From Pseudomonadota bacterium (GTDB lineage Bacteria > Pseudomonadota > Gammaproteobacteria > Steroidobacterales > Steroidobacteraceae): a stretch of 34,771 nucleotides of DNA. A program made the position numbers and the translations under genes. The notes under the pieces are model-generated. The model searched no databases, was not told the DNA's origin, and saw only the letters and a list, made by a program, of their open reading frames with translations. Positions 7,458-16,132 of this stretch are shown here, piece after piece. The stretch spans positions 1 to 34,771 of the forward strand of contig JAJZLX010000061.1 in NCBI GenBank assembly GCA_021850555.1, written 5' to 3'. The first letter of the stretch is position 1; the number at the start of each line of letters is the position of its first letter.

Positions 7458-8807
7458 TCAGAGTCTGCCCGGCTGCGGAGAGAATCCGGGGTCGGTGAGC
7501 GGCATCTCGGTCATCGGACCGAATTGCGCAAGCTGGGCGCGGATGCCCGCGCCATCCCCGATCGCCACGATGACCACCGAATCGGGCTGCGGAAACGCCT
7601 CATCGATCGCCTCGCGGGCCGCCGCCGGGTCGACCGCCGTCAACTCGGCGGCGTATTCGTCGATGTAGCCCGTACCCAGGCCGAAGAGCTCGATCTCGGC
7701 GATCGCGGCGGCCCAGTCCGTGGCGGTCTCGAGCGCAAGCGCATACTGACCGAGCGTGTAGGCACGCGCCGAGTCGAGCATGTCCTCCGTCACCCCGTCG
7801 CGCTTGAGGCGCTTCAGCGCCGAGAGCGCCATGCTCAACCCCAAGCCGATGTTGTCAGCCTCGACGAAGGAACGGATGGCGAAGTCCCCGGCGACGCTGC
7901 CGCGCGCGAACCCGGAGCGCGCTCCGTAGGACAACCCCGACTTGATGCGCAGCTCGGCGTTCAGCAGCGAGGTGAACCGGCCGCCGAACAGGGTGTTGAC
8001 CAGCTCGAGCGCGGCCCGCCGCCGATAGCGCTTCTCGACCCCGATGCTGCCGATCCAAAAATACGCCTGGGTCGAGCCGGGCGCGTCCACCAGCAGCACT
8101 CGCCTTTCGGTGACCGGCACGGGCGCTCGGGGCGGGCACACCTCGGCGCGCGCCCGGTGCCAGTCGCCGAATGCGGCGCGGGCCGCCGCCTCGATCCGCG
8201 GCGGATCGAGATCGCCCGCAAGCACCAGCGTCAGACGATCGGCGCCGAAGTGCCGCCGGTAATAGTCGCTCACCTGTGCATGATCGATGGCCGCCAGGGA
8301 GGCCTCGCTGCCGTACACCGGCCGCCCGTAGGGATGCTCGCCGAACAGCAGCGCCCGCCCATAGGCATCGATGAGCTCGGCGGGCTCCGCGTCCTTGGCC
8401 GCCTTGATGAACTCGATCTGCCGCTCGCGCAGATGCTCGAATTCCTCCCGCGCGAGTCTCGGCGAGCGCAACGCATCGGCGACCAGCTCGAGCATCAGCG
8501 ACTGATCGCGTGAGAGAAACTGCGCCCGGACGGTGATCGCCTCGGGACCGGCGCCGGCACCGAAGCCGCCGCCGACGCCCTCCACGGTGTCGGCAAACTC
8601 ATAGGCATCACGACCGGCGGCGCCCTTCTCCAGCAGGCCCGCCACCAGGGAGGCGACACCGGGGAGCGCTGGAGGATCGGCGAGCGCTCCGCCACGCACC
8701 ACGGCGTGGCAGGCCACGAGCGGCACATCGCGCCGGGGAATCAGAACGAGCGTGGCGCCGTTGTCCAGCACGAGGCGCGAATGCGCCGGCACACGCACAC
8801 CCGTCAT
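7458..8807 (-). CDS. M16 family peptidase, non-catalytic subunit
   Basis: 449 residues with the two-domain M16 (insulinase/processing-peptidase-like) fold: an N-terminal LDNGATLVLIPRRDVPLVAC start, then a YYRRHFGADRLTLVLAGDLD segment and a C-terminal domain with NTLFGGRFTSLLNAELRIK and LSYGARSGF. At the position of the zinc motif HxxEH it reads LVAGLLEKG, so the metal ligands are missing. Such subunits pair with a catalytic M16 partner and help bind the peptide. The gene overlaps the catalytic subunit by 4 bases (ATGA at 8804-8807), supporting translational coupling and a heterodimer. I see no signal peptide, so it may be cytoplasmic, or exported by a route not evident here. Confidence 0.9.
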   Translation of the reverse strand: MTGVRVPAHSRLVLDNGATLVLIPRRDVPLVACHAVVRGGALADPPALPGVASLVAGLLEKGAAGRDAYEFADTVEGVGGGFGAGAGPEAITVRAQFLSRDQSLMLELVADALRSPRLAREEFEHLRERQIEFIKAAKDAEPAELIDAYGRALLFGEHPYGRPVYGSEASLAAIDHAQVSDYYRRHFGADRLTLVLAGDLDPPRIEAAARAAFGDWHRARAEVCPPRAPVPVTERRVLLVDAPGSTQAYFWIGSIGVEKRYRRRAALELVNTLFGGRFTSLLNAELRIKSGLSYGARSGFARGSVAGDFAIRSFVEADNIGLGLSMALSALKRLKRDGVTEDMLDSARAYTLGQYALALETATDWAAAIAEIELFGLGTGYIDEYAAELTAVDPAAAREAIDEAFPQPDSVVIVAIGDGAGIRAQLAQFGPMTEMPLTDPGFSPQPGRL

Positions 8808-10129
8808 CCGCCCGCGCTCCCGGGGGCCGCTTCCTGCGCCAACGTGCCGACCGTGCGCCTCCTTGCCTCGAGGATGCCCTCGGCCACCTCGCGCACTTGC
8901 CCGCGGGAGACCGCCTCCAGGCGCGCCGGCGCGTCGAACAATGCGGACCAGCCGCCATGGAATGCCTCGAACTCTCCGAGAAAGTGCGCCTTGCCGTCGA
9001 TGGTGGCGAGCTTCTTCCAGAAGCCGACCACGGCGAGGTTGCGCGCGCGCGCGAGCTCGGTCTCGGTCACGCCCTCGCGCACCAGGCTCATCAGCTCCCG
9101 ATCTAGCGCGCCCAGGACTTCATCGGGGTTCGCCTCCTGCGGCAGCGTCAACGACAGCCACAGCAGCCCCGGATCGAACCATTCCTGCCAGTGACCGCCC
9201 ACCTCGATCGCGAGGCGCTGCTCTTCGACCAGCGAGCGGTGCAGGCGGGAGGCATCGCCGTCGACCAGCACCGAGAGCAGCAGCTCGATCGCCGGAGCGC
9301 GCAGATCGGCGGCGGCCGGTGCCTTGTAGGCGCACTGCAGCAGCGGCGCTTGAACATTGCGCCGGATCAATACCCGCCGCTCGGTGAGCTGCTCGGGCTC
9401 GCAGACCCTCACCGGTACCGGCGGCGCTTGGGCGGCGATAGGCTCGAAGTAGCGCCGGGCGAGCGCCAGGGCGTGCTCGGGATCGACGTCGCCCGCCAGG
9501 GTGAGTGTGAGGTTGTTCGGCGCATAATAGATTCGGTAGAACGCCTGCAGGTCCTGCATCCGCCACGACCGGATGTCCTGCGGCCAGCCGATGGTCGGAA
9601 AGCGATAGGGATGGGCAAGGAAGGCGGCCGCCTGCACCTGCTCGGCGAGCAGCCCATGAGGGTTGTCCTCCACCCGCAACCGGCGCTCGGACGCCACGAC
9701 CCCGCGCTCGCTCTCGATGAGCTCCGGGGTAAAGGCGAGATTCGCGACCCGATCCGACTCCAGATCGAGCACGAGCTCGAGCGCGTGCGACGGAAACCAA
9801 TCCTGGTACACGGTAACGTCGTCGCTGGTGAATGCGTTGTTGGCCCCTCCCTGAGCTTCCATCAGCCGGTCGAATTCGCCGCAGTGGCGCCGCAGGGTGC
9901 CGTTGAACATCATGTGCTCGAAGAAATGCGCCAGCCCCGTGATGCCCGGCGCCTCGTTGCGGCTGCCGGCCCGCACCCACAGGTTCAGGGCCACATTGGG
10001 GATGTGGTGAACGGGCCAGATGATGACTCTCAGTCCGTTGGAGAGCGTGGCGGCGCGCACGGACTCGCGCCCCGAGAGCTCCGGCGCTCGGGCGGCAGGC
10101 AGCGGATCGAGGACGGCTCGTCTTCGCAT
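8804..10129 (-). CDS. M16 family zinc peptidase, catalytic subunit
   Basis: 441 residues from the ATG at 10129. The inverted zinc motif HFFEH is present in ITGLAHFFEHMMFNGT (about residues 74-89), with the downstream third-ligand region ESERGVVASERR. The middle has YRIYYAPNNLTLTLAGDVDPE and the second M16 domain follows. It should cleave peptides, probably as a heterodimer with the next gene. A longer in-frame N-terminus to 10288 exists but overlaps the start region of the upstream hydrolase gene's end and lacks similarity, so I use 10129. It is the first of the two-gene pair and lies about 118 bases after the YheT-like hydrolase. Confidence 0.92.
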   Translation of the reverse strand: MRRRAVLDPLPAARAPELSGRESVRAATLSNGLRVIIWPVHHIPNVALNLWVRAGSRNEAPGITGLAHFFEHMMFNGTLRRHCGEFDRLMEAQGGANNAFTSDDVTVYQDWFPSHALELVLDLESDRVANLAFTPELIESERGVVASERRLRVEDNPHGLLAEQVQAAAFLAHPYRFPTIGWPQDIRSWRMQDLQAFYRIYYAPNNLTLTLAGDVDPEHALALARRYFEPIAAQAPPVPVRVCEPEQLTERRVLIRRNVQAPLLQCAYKAPAAADLRAPAIELLLSVLVDGDASRLHRSLVEEQRLAIEVGGHWQEWFDPGLLWLSLTLPQEANPDEVLGALDRELMSLVREGVTETELARARNLAVVGFWKKLATIDGKAHFLGEFEAFHGGWSALFDAPARLEAVSRGQVREVAEGILEARRRTVGTLAQEAAPGSAGG

Positions 10130-10247
10130 GAAGCCAGTGTACGCCCCGGCGGCGCCCGCTGAGGGCAACGGCTGATCCCTCTGACATTCGGGAGAGGAGG
10201 AGATCCATCGAACGGACGATGGGCCCCTGCAACCGATCCGCTTGCGC

Positions 10248-11336
10248 CTACGCCACTTCCTCGGCGGTGGTCTCGGCGGATTCACCACTGGCGTGTGCCG
10301 TGAGCCCGAGCTCTGCTACGACGCGCTGTTCGGCCCAGGTCGGGCCGATGAGCCGCTCCAGGAATCCGCAATGTCCGCCGAGACGGGTCACCACGATGTC
10401 CAGGCTGGGCAACCGCGCCAACCGGTTGAGGCCGGCCGGCGGAATGATGGGATCATCGAGCGCGGTGATGAGGGCCGAAGGTACCTCCAAAGTCTCCAGC
10501 CGGCGGCCCGTGAGAGAGTAGCCGTCGAGGTACTCCTCCAGGCTGGAGAAACGGGTGTAGCGACGGATGAGCTCTGCGGTCAGACGGCGCAGATTCCGGA
10601 TGCCCTGCAGGTCCCGAAAATCGTAATCCTTAGGCCAGGCAGCTTGCTTTTTCCTGAGTGATCGCCACCATTTTCGTGCAAAATAAATAGAATATCCAGG
10701 AAATCCGTTCTCGAGTGCCAGCAGGGTCTCGTGCGGATCCAGCACAGGAGAAACGGCGACGATCCGGGCAAGGTCGAGGCCGGCGGCACGGGCTTGTGCA
10801 CCCGCGCGCAGGAGAAAATTGCCGCCCAGCGAGAAGCCGACCAGCCGAAGCGATCGGCCGGTGAGCCGCTGCAGTGCACGCAGAGCTCCCAGCACCTCGG
10901 GCAGCCGGCAGGAATGAAACAAGCCGCGATTGAGGCGATGAGTTTCCCCGTGATCGCGCAGATTGAGGCGAAACACGTCGAAGCCCCGCTCATAGAGCTG
11001 CTGCCCGAGAGACAGGACGTAGAGGGAATCCGCGCTGCCTTCCCAGCCGTGCAGCACCACGATGGGCTCTCCGTGGCTCGTCAGGCTGGAGCGAAAGCAT
11101 TGCAGTCGAACACCTTCGCCGCAGTCGAGCAATAGCTCCCGCTGTGCGGCCAGCAGCGGCGCTGCGCGGCGCACGATGGAGCCGCGCCGCAATCCGATGC
11201 TCGCCAGCATGGACTGAAGGTGCCGGCTTTTGAGCCAGATCGGCGGCTGGAAGTCACTCTCGGGAGCCCATGCACCCGTAAGAACCGGCGGAGCCGCATT
11301 CCCGTCATCGGCGTCCCGCGCCTGTCTTTCTGCCAC
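10248..11336 (-). CDS. YheT-like alpha/beta hydrolase
   Basis: 362 residues. Features of the YheT/AB-hydrolase 4 family: FQPPIWLKSRHLQSMLASI near the N-terminus, PIVVLHGWEGSADSLYVLSL as the oxyanion region, nucleophile elbow GFSLGGNFLLR, Asp in ALITALDDPIIPP and His in RLGGHCGFLE. The full Ser-Asp-His triad is visible. The substrate is unknown; family members are ester or thioester hydrolases. The frame is open far upstream through the glycosyltransferase gene, but that is out of frame with it. The likely start is GTG at 11336 (VAERQARDADDG), preceded by agaggcgg. Start is moderately certain. Confidence 0.85.
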   Translation of the reverse strand: MAERQARDADDGNAAPPVLTGAWAPESDFQPPIWLKSRHLQSMLASIGLRRGSIVRRAAPLLAAQRELLLDCGEGVRLQCFRSSLTSHGEPIVVLHGWEGSADSLYVLSLGQQLYERGFDVFRLNLRDHGETHRLNRGLFHSCRLPEVLGALRALQRLTGRSLRLVGFSLGGNFLLRAGAQARAAGLDLARIVAVSPVLDPHETLLALENGFPGYSIYFARKWWRSLRKKQAAWPKDYDFRDLQGIRNLRRLTAELIRRYTRFSSLEEYLDGYSLTGRRLETLEVPSALITALDDPIIPPAGLNRLARLPSLDIVVTRLGGHCGFLERLIGPTWAEQRVVAELGLTAHASGESAETTAEEVA

Positions 11337-11419
11337 GTTGCCGCCTCTGCCGGCCCTCTTGACTGCGGCACGCAGTGTAGCGCAACGGCAGGCCGCACGC
11401 GCCCGCGGCCCGTCCCGCC

Positions 11420-12577
11420 TCAAGCTCTGCGGCGCAGGGACTGGTACAGCTCGCCGAGACGGCCGGCCATGGCGGCGGAGGACCAGCCTCGCGCATAGGT
11501 GCGGCCCTGGTCCGACAGGGTGCGGCGCAATCCCTCGTCGGTCAACACTCGGACCACACTGGCCGCGAACGGCTCTTCGCGCTCCTCGGCTACGAGCGCG
11601 CCGCAGGCCGGGGCGAGGATGGAGCGGGTACCGAGCTCGGCGGTCGAGACGACCGGGGTACCCTGGGCCATGGCCTCGAGCAGCACCAGGCCCTGCGTCT
11701 CGGTACGCGAGGCGAACACGAACACCGCGGCCGCCGCATAGCAATCCAACAGCGCGGTATCGCGCTCCAGATAACCCGCGAAGTGCACGTCGGCCGCAAG
11801 GCCGAGATCCGCCACCCGTCGCCGCAGAGTCTCCCGCGCCGGGCCCTCTCCGGCGATGACCAGGAGGGCGCCGGGGACGGTCTTGCGAACCTGGGCAAAC
11901 GAGCGCACCAGGAACTCGATGTTCTTCTCGTGCGCGACCCGGCCGATGTAGGTGACCAGCGGCCGATCGGGCGGCAGGCCCGCCAGCGCGCGAAAACGGC
12001 GGCCGTCGCCCGAACGGAACCGGTCCGCAGGCAGCCCGGTCGGAATCACGTGCACCGGCGTCTTGACACCGTACTCGTGCAACACCGCGCGCAATGGCTC
12101 CGAGGGCGCCACCAGCGCCCGCACGTCCGCGCACTGCGAGCGGGTGAAGGCCCGGGCCAGCCCCCGGCCGATACGCCGGGGCAGGGACGGCACGTAGTGA
12201 TGCAGGTATTCCTCGAAAAAGGTGTGATAGGTGGCGAGGCACGGAATGCCCCTTCGCCTGGCGTACCGGACCCCCGCGTAATGAGCGACGAACGGGGTGT
12301 GAATGTGCACGAGGTCGAAGTCGTCCGCGGGCAGGCGCTGCAGCGCCCGATACAGAAGCCCCCAGCGCATCCGCCGGTCTTCCGGATCGCCGGGTACGCG
12401 GGCGCCGGGTATCCGGATCATGCCGGGCTCGGTGGAGGGAGCCTGGCCCGGATACTCTGGCGCGACCAGCACGGTCTCTACGCCCAAGTGAGCGAGGTCC
12501 TCACGAAACGTTCTGATGGAAGTGGAGACGCCGTTTACCCGTGGAAAATAGACGTCCGATACGAACAAGACGCGCAT
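11420..12577 (-). CDS. GT4-family glycosyltransferase
   Basis: 385 residues from the ATG at 12577. The N-terminal Rossmann half starts MRVLFVSDVYFPRVNGVSTS, with the HIHTPFVAHYAG and YHTFFEEYLHHY motifs of the WsaF/MgtA-like GT4 branch. The C-terminal half has YIGRVAHEKNIEFLV and a nucleotide-sugar binding E-x7-E motif in SRTETQGLVLLEAMAQGTPVV. It should transfer a sugar from a nucleotide donor to a lipid or glycan acceptor on the cytoplasmic face. Its start overlaps the PAP2 gene stop (TGATG), so the two are coupled. Together they suggest glycolipid assembly with removal of a lipid-linked phosphate. Confidence 0.92.
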   Translation of the reverse strand: MRVLFVSDVYFPRVNGVSTSIRTFREDLAHLGVETVLVAPEYPGQAPSTEPGMIRIPGARVPGDPEDRRMRWGLLYRALQRLPADDFDLVHIHTPFVAHYAGVRYARRRGIPCLATYHTFFEEYLHHYVPSLPRRIGRGLARAFTRSQCADVRALVAPSEPLRAVLHEYGVKTPVHVIPTGLPADRFRSGDGRRFRALAGLPPDRPLVTYIGRVAHEKNIEFLVRSFAQVRKTVPGALLVIAGEGPARETLRRRVADLGLAADVHFAGYLERDTALLDCYAAAAVFVFASRTETQGLVLLEAMAQGTPVVSTAELGTRSILAPACGALVAEEREEPFAASVVRVLTDEGLRRTLSDQGRTYARGWSSAAMAGRLGELYQSLRRRA

Positions 12578-13116
12578 CAGGCGAATGACAGCCCCAGCAT
12601 GCCAAGCGAGAGCCCGATGGCCGCTCCCGCCAGGACGTCGGTGGGATAATGCAGGCCGAGCACCACTCTGGAGCCGGCGATCGTCAGCGTCAGCGGAATC
12701 AGCACCCATCCCAAAGACGGGTAGTGCGCGGTCATCTGCACGGTGAAACACACCGCGTGCAGGGTATGTCCGGAGGGAAAGCTGTAGCGGTCGAGGGGTG
12801 CCATCGCCCGATCGATCGTCGAGTGTGTGATGAACGGCCGCTCGCGCACCAGGACATGCTTGAGGACCTTGTAGATCACCACTCCGGCACAGCCCGTCAA
12901 CGCCATGACGGCGGCAGGACGGACCGCCTCACGGCCATACACCACGGGCAGCGCCAGGATGAGCACGTACCAGATGATCCCGTCGCCGAGGCGGCTGGCG
13001 ACCTGGAAGATCCGCCGCGGGACGACGAACGACGCGCCCCGGTTCAACCGGCGGCACAGGCCGTACTCCGCGGCATCCACTCTCGCGATCCACTCGGACA
13101 GGGCGGTCGCTTTCAT
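12577..13116 (-). CDS. PAP2-family membrane phosphatase
   Basis: 179 residues with several membrane segments. The PAP2 signature is complete: KHVLVRERP (K-x6-RP), PSGH in YSFPSGHTLHAVC, and SRVVLGLHYPTDVLAG (SR-x5-H-x3-D). These residues form the vanadium-haloperoxidase-like active site that dephosphorylates lipid phosphates such as phosphatidate or undecaprenyl pyrophosphate. I use the ATG at 13116; a longer N-terminus to 13197 would be Cys/Arg-rich and atypical. It is first in a leftward operon with the GT4 gene and is divergent from the YdbH-type gene at 13202. Confidence 0.9.
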   Translation of the reverse strand: MKATALSEWIARVDAAEYGLCRRLNRGASFVVPRRIFQVASRLGDGIIWYVLILALPVVYGREAVRPAAVMALTGCAGVVIYKVLKHVLVRERPFITHSTIDRAMAPLDRYSFPSGHTLHAVCFTVQMTAHYPSLGWVLIPLTLTIAGSRVVLGLHYPTDVLAGAAIGLSLGMLGLSFA

Positions 13117-13201
13117 CGGGGCGCTTGAACGTGCAGTATGGGCGGTACAGGATCTCAGGACACATCGTGCGCAGCGCACGTGTCGGCGCAGTGACATTCA
13201 G

Positions 13202-15292
13202 ATGAAGCTTTTGTTACAACAGGCCTGCAAAGCTCGTTATGTCGCGGCGCTGCTGCTGTTCCTGACAGCGGCGCCCGCCGCAGCGGTGCAGCGGCTGGTG
13301 CTCACCGTGGGCCGCGTGTCCTCGCCCCTTGCCGCACTGCACGGCGGCAAGGTCATCATCCACCTCGCCCCCTCTGGACCCATCAGCCTCGAAGTCCGCG
13401 CCGACACGCTTCTTCTGCGCAAGCCCGGCCTGGCGCCGCTTCGGCAGGTCACACTGGACTGCGCCACGGTGGACCTGGGCAGGCCGCTGTTCGCCTGCGG
13501 CGGAGGGCGGCTGTCGGCGCAATCGGGCACGGAACTGCTCGAGGCCAGGCTCTCGGCCGACTACGATCCCGCAAGCCGAGCCTTGCACTTCGCCGCCTCG
13601 AGGATCCCTCTCGCCGCAGGACAGGTGCAGCTCACGGGCACCGTGCGGCGCGGCACCTGGGGTCTCACGGCCAAGGCGGTCCGCGTCGATGTGGCCAAGG
13701 CAGCGCAGCTCTTGCGTCCCTGGCTCGCACTTCCGGCAGGCGACAGCATCGAGGGGCATCTCGATGCGAGCATCGCCGTCACCAATCTCCCGGTCTTGAC
13801 GGCAGATCTCACCGCCCGCACCACCGGCTTCGGCTTCAGCAACGGTCCGGGGACGGTGGCCGGGCAACAGCTGGACGCCTCGCTCACCGGCACGATGAGG
13901 CGCAGCGGCCGCAGGCTGATGCTGGGGCTGACCGTGCACGGCCTGCAGGGCCAGGCCCTGATCGGACCCGCGCTCCTCAACCTGGCGGCCCATCCACTGG
14001 CGCTCAGCGCCCGGCTCACGCGCAAAGGCACCGGTCCGGTGGAGGTGACATCGCTCGATGTGGCACAGAGAGGCGTGATCGACGCACGCGCTCAGGGCAT
14101 CGTGGCTCTCAGTCCCCGCCCTGCCATCGAAAGCGCGCGCGTGGACGTCACCCGCCTGATCTTTCCCGGCGCCTATGCCAGCTACCTGCAAATGCGGCTG
14201 GCCGCGAGCGCCCAAGGCTCGATCAGCAGCAGCGGCGAGCTCAGCGGCAAGGCCTCGATCTCCCGCGACGCGATCACTCGCGTCGACGTGGCCGTTCGGG
14301 ACTTCGGATTTGACGATCCGGTGGCGCGGCTGTTCGTTCGCCACGCCAACGGCGAGATCCACTGGGCCGCCACTTCCGGCGGGTCCGTTCCCCGCTCGCA
14401 CATCGGATGGACCCAGGTCGGCGCCTATGGCCTTGCCGGCGGTCCGGCGAGACTGACTTTTCTCGCCTGGAAGCACAATTTCGCACTGCTCGGGGGCAAT
14501 GCGCGCCTCCCGGTGCTCAACGGCGCCATCCTCATCCACACCCTCGTCGGACGCAACCTGGGCCTGCCCCAGGCGACGTTCGATTTCGATGCCGATCTCA
14601 CTCCCATCAGCATGCCGCGGCTGTGCCAGGCCTTCGGCTGGCCGATCATGAACGGACAGCTCTCCGGGCACATCCCCCTGGTGCGCTACCGCCACCATGA
14701 GCTGACCTTCGACGGCAACCTGGTGGCCCGGGTGTTCGACGGTACGATCACCGGACGCCACATCCGCCTGAAGCATCCGCTGGGAAAATGGCCGCAGCTC
14801 ACCGCCGACGTCGAGGCGCGGGGGCTCGATCTCGGCATGGTGACCCACACCTTCGCTTTCGGCTCGATGACTGGCCGGGTGGATGCGGACATCCGCGGAC
14901 TTCAGCTGTTCGACTGGTCGCCCGTCGCCTTCGACGCCAGGCTCTACACCATGCCGGGAGACCGTTCGGCACATCTGATCAACCAGAAGGCGATCACCCG
15001 CATCGCCGCCCTGGGCGGGGCCGGCGGGGCGGTCACGGCGGCGCTCGAATCAGGCGTGCTGCGCTTCTTCCACACCTTCCACTACCGGCGCCTCGCCATC
15101 GGCTGCCGCCTGCGCAACCAGGTCTGCCGGATGTCCGGCATCGGGCCGGCCCCGAACGGAGGTTATTACCTGGTCCAGGGCAGCTGGGTGCCCCAGCTCA
15201 ACATCATCGGCAACGTGCGGCGGGTCAATTGGCCGATGCTGCTGACCGAGGTCCGACAAGGGATCAGCGCCCGCGGGATCAAGGTAAAGTGA
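13202..15292 (+). CDS. YdbH/AsmA-like envelope protein
   Basis: 696 residues. A signal sequence or anchor spans residues about 12-29 (ARYVAALLLFLTAAPAAA). The rest is beta-rich and repetitive, as in AsmA-like bridge proteins. The C-terminal part matches the YdbH (PF11739) pattern as I recall it: DWSPVAFDARLYT, INQKAITRIAALGGAGG, RFFHTFHYRRLAIGCRLRN, then VPQLNIIGNVRRVNWPMLL. E. coli YdbH is a large inner-membrane-anchored protein involved in moving phospholipid to the outer membrane, working with YnbE and YdbL. The following gene is YdbL-like, which supports the call. This protein is shorter than the E. coli one. The older family title, dicarboxylate transport, should not be taken as function. 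Confidence 0.75.
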   Translation: MKLLLQQACKARYVAALLLFLTAAPAAAVQRLVLTVGRVSSPLAALHGGKVIIHLAPSGPISLEVRADTLLLRKPGLAPLRQVTLDCATVDLGRPLFACGGGRLSAQSGTELLEARLSADYDPASRALHFAASRIPLAAGQVQLTGTVRRGTWGLTAKAVRVDVAKAAQLLRPWLALPAGDSIEGHLDASIAVTNLPVLTADLTARTTGFGFSNGPGTVAGQQLDASLTGTMRRSGRRLMLGLTVHGLQGQALIGPALLNLAAHPLALSARLTRKGTGPVEVTSLDVAQRGVIDARAQGIVALSPRPAIESARVDVTRLIFPGAYASYLQMRLAASAQGSISSSGELSGKASISRDAITRVDVAVRDFGFDDPVARLFVRHANGEIHWAATSGGSVPRSHIGWTQVGAYGLAGGPARLTFLAWKHNFALLGGNARLPVLNGAILIHTLVGRNLGLPQATFDFDADLTPISMPRLCQAFGWPIMNGQLSGHIPLVRYRHHELTFDGNLVARVFDGTITGRHIRLKHPLGKWPQLTADVEARGLDLGMVTHTFAFGSMTGRVDADIRGLQLFDWSPVAFDARLYTMPGDRSAHLINQKAITRIAALGGAGGAVTAALESGVLRFFHTFHYRRLAIGCRLRNQVCRMSGIGPAPNGGYYLVQGSWVPQLNIIGNVRRVNWPMLLTEVRQGISARGIKVK

Positions 15293-15414
15293 GCGCATGC
15301 CCGGCTGAGCCCACCCCGGGGGGTCCGAATGGGTCCGGGGCGGTCAGAGTGCTGGCCAGCCATGGTTCATGGTACGGTGAGAGAATAGGCTCAAGACCCA
15401 TGCGGAGTCCGACC

Positions 15415-16128
15415 ATGCGTCCCTCGAACTGCACCCGCCCGGCATTCGGCGCCCGTCCTCTCGCGGCGCCCCCCCCTCGCGGAATTCCTGCGGCGCTGGC
15501 CGTGCTGGCGTTCGCCCTGCTTGCCGGATGCGTGACGGTCAACGTGTACTTCCCCGCCGCCGAGGCACAACGCGCGGCCGACAAGATCATCGAGCAGGTG
15601 ACCGGCAGCACCCCCCCCGCGCCGGGCACGCCGGCCCCGCAGTCCGAGCCCCAGAGCACACCGCAGACCCAGCCGCCCTCCTCCGACGCCGGGTTCCTCG
15701 GCCGGGCGCAATCCATGTTGGCCTCTGCAGCCGGGCGGGCGCTGACGTCGCTCGTGCCGGCCGCGCGGGCCGCCGAGCCCAATCTCAACATCTCCACGCC
15801 GCAGATCCGGGACATCATCGCCGACATGCATCAGCGCTTTCAGAGGCTGAAGCCCTATTTCACGTCGGGCGTGATCGGGGTGACGGCCCAGGGCACGATC
15901 GCGGTGCGCGACCAAGGCGCCGTGCCGCTCATGCAACGGGCGATGCTCGCGCAGCTGGTGGCGGAGCAGAACCGGGATCTGTCGGAGCTGTACGCGCAGA
16001 TCGCCGGCGCCAACGGCCACCCGCAATGGACCGCCGACATCCGCAACGCCTTTGCGCAGCGCTGGATCGCGCACGCGAAGCAGGCGGGCTGGTACTACCG
16101 CGACGCCGGCGGGAACTGGGTGAAATAG
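15415..16128 (+). CDS. DUF1318 (YdbL-like) lipoprotein
   Basis: 237 residues. ATG at 15415 has a GGAG 7 bases upstream; another in-frame ATG lies at 15400. After a hydrophobic signal (AALAVLAFALLAGC) comes a lipobox LAGC, so it should be a lipoprotein. VNVYFPAAEAQRAADKIIEQ follows, the usual opening of DUF1318 proteins. A Pro/Gln/Ser linker (about residues 64-88) precedes the DUF1318 domain proper: RFQRLKPYFTSGVIGVTAQG, then VRDQGAVPLMQRAMLAQLVA and WIAHAKQAGWYYRDAGGNWV. E. coli YdbL is periplasmic and assists YdbH-YnbE bridge formation. No separate YnbE gene is seen between this and the YdbH-type gene. It stops 4 bases before the convergent yadH stop. Confidence 0.82.
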   Translation: MRPSNCTRPAFGARPLAAPPPRGIPAALAVLAFALLAGCVTVNVYFPAAEAQRAADKIIEQVTGSTPPAPGTPAPQSEPQSTPQTQPPSSDAGFLGRAQSMLASAAGRALTSLVPAARAAEPNLNISTPQIRDIIADMHQRFQRLKPYFTSGVIGVTAQGTIAVRDQGAVPLMQRAMLAQLVAEQNRDLSELYAQIAGANGHPQWTADIRNAFAQRWIAHAKQAGWYYRDAGGNWVK

Positions 16129-16132
16129 TCCC

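Noticed and set aside
10248..12242. A 664-residue fusion protein containing the YheT-like hydrolase
   Set aside because: The N-terminal half is an out-of-frame reading of the GT4 gene; hydrolase similarity begins only near 11336.
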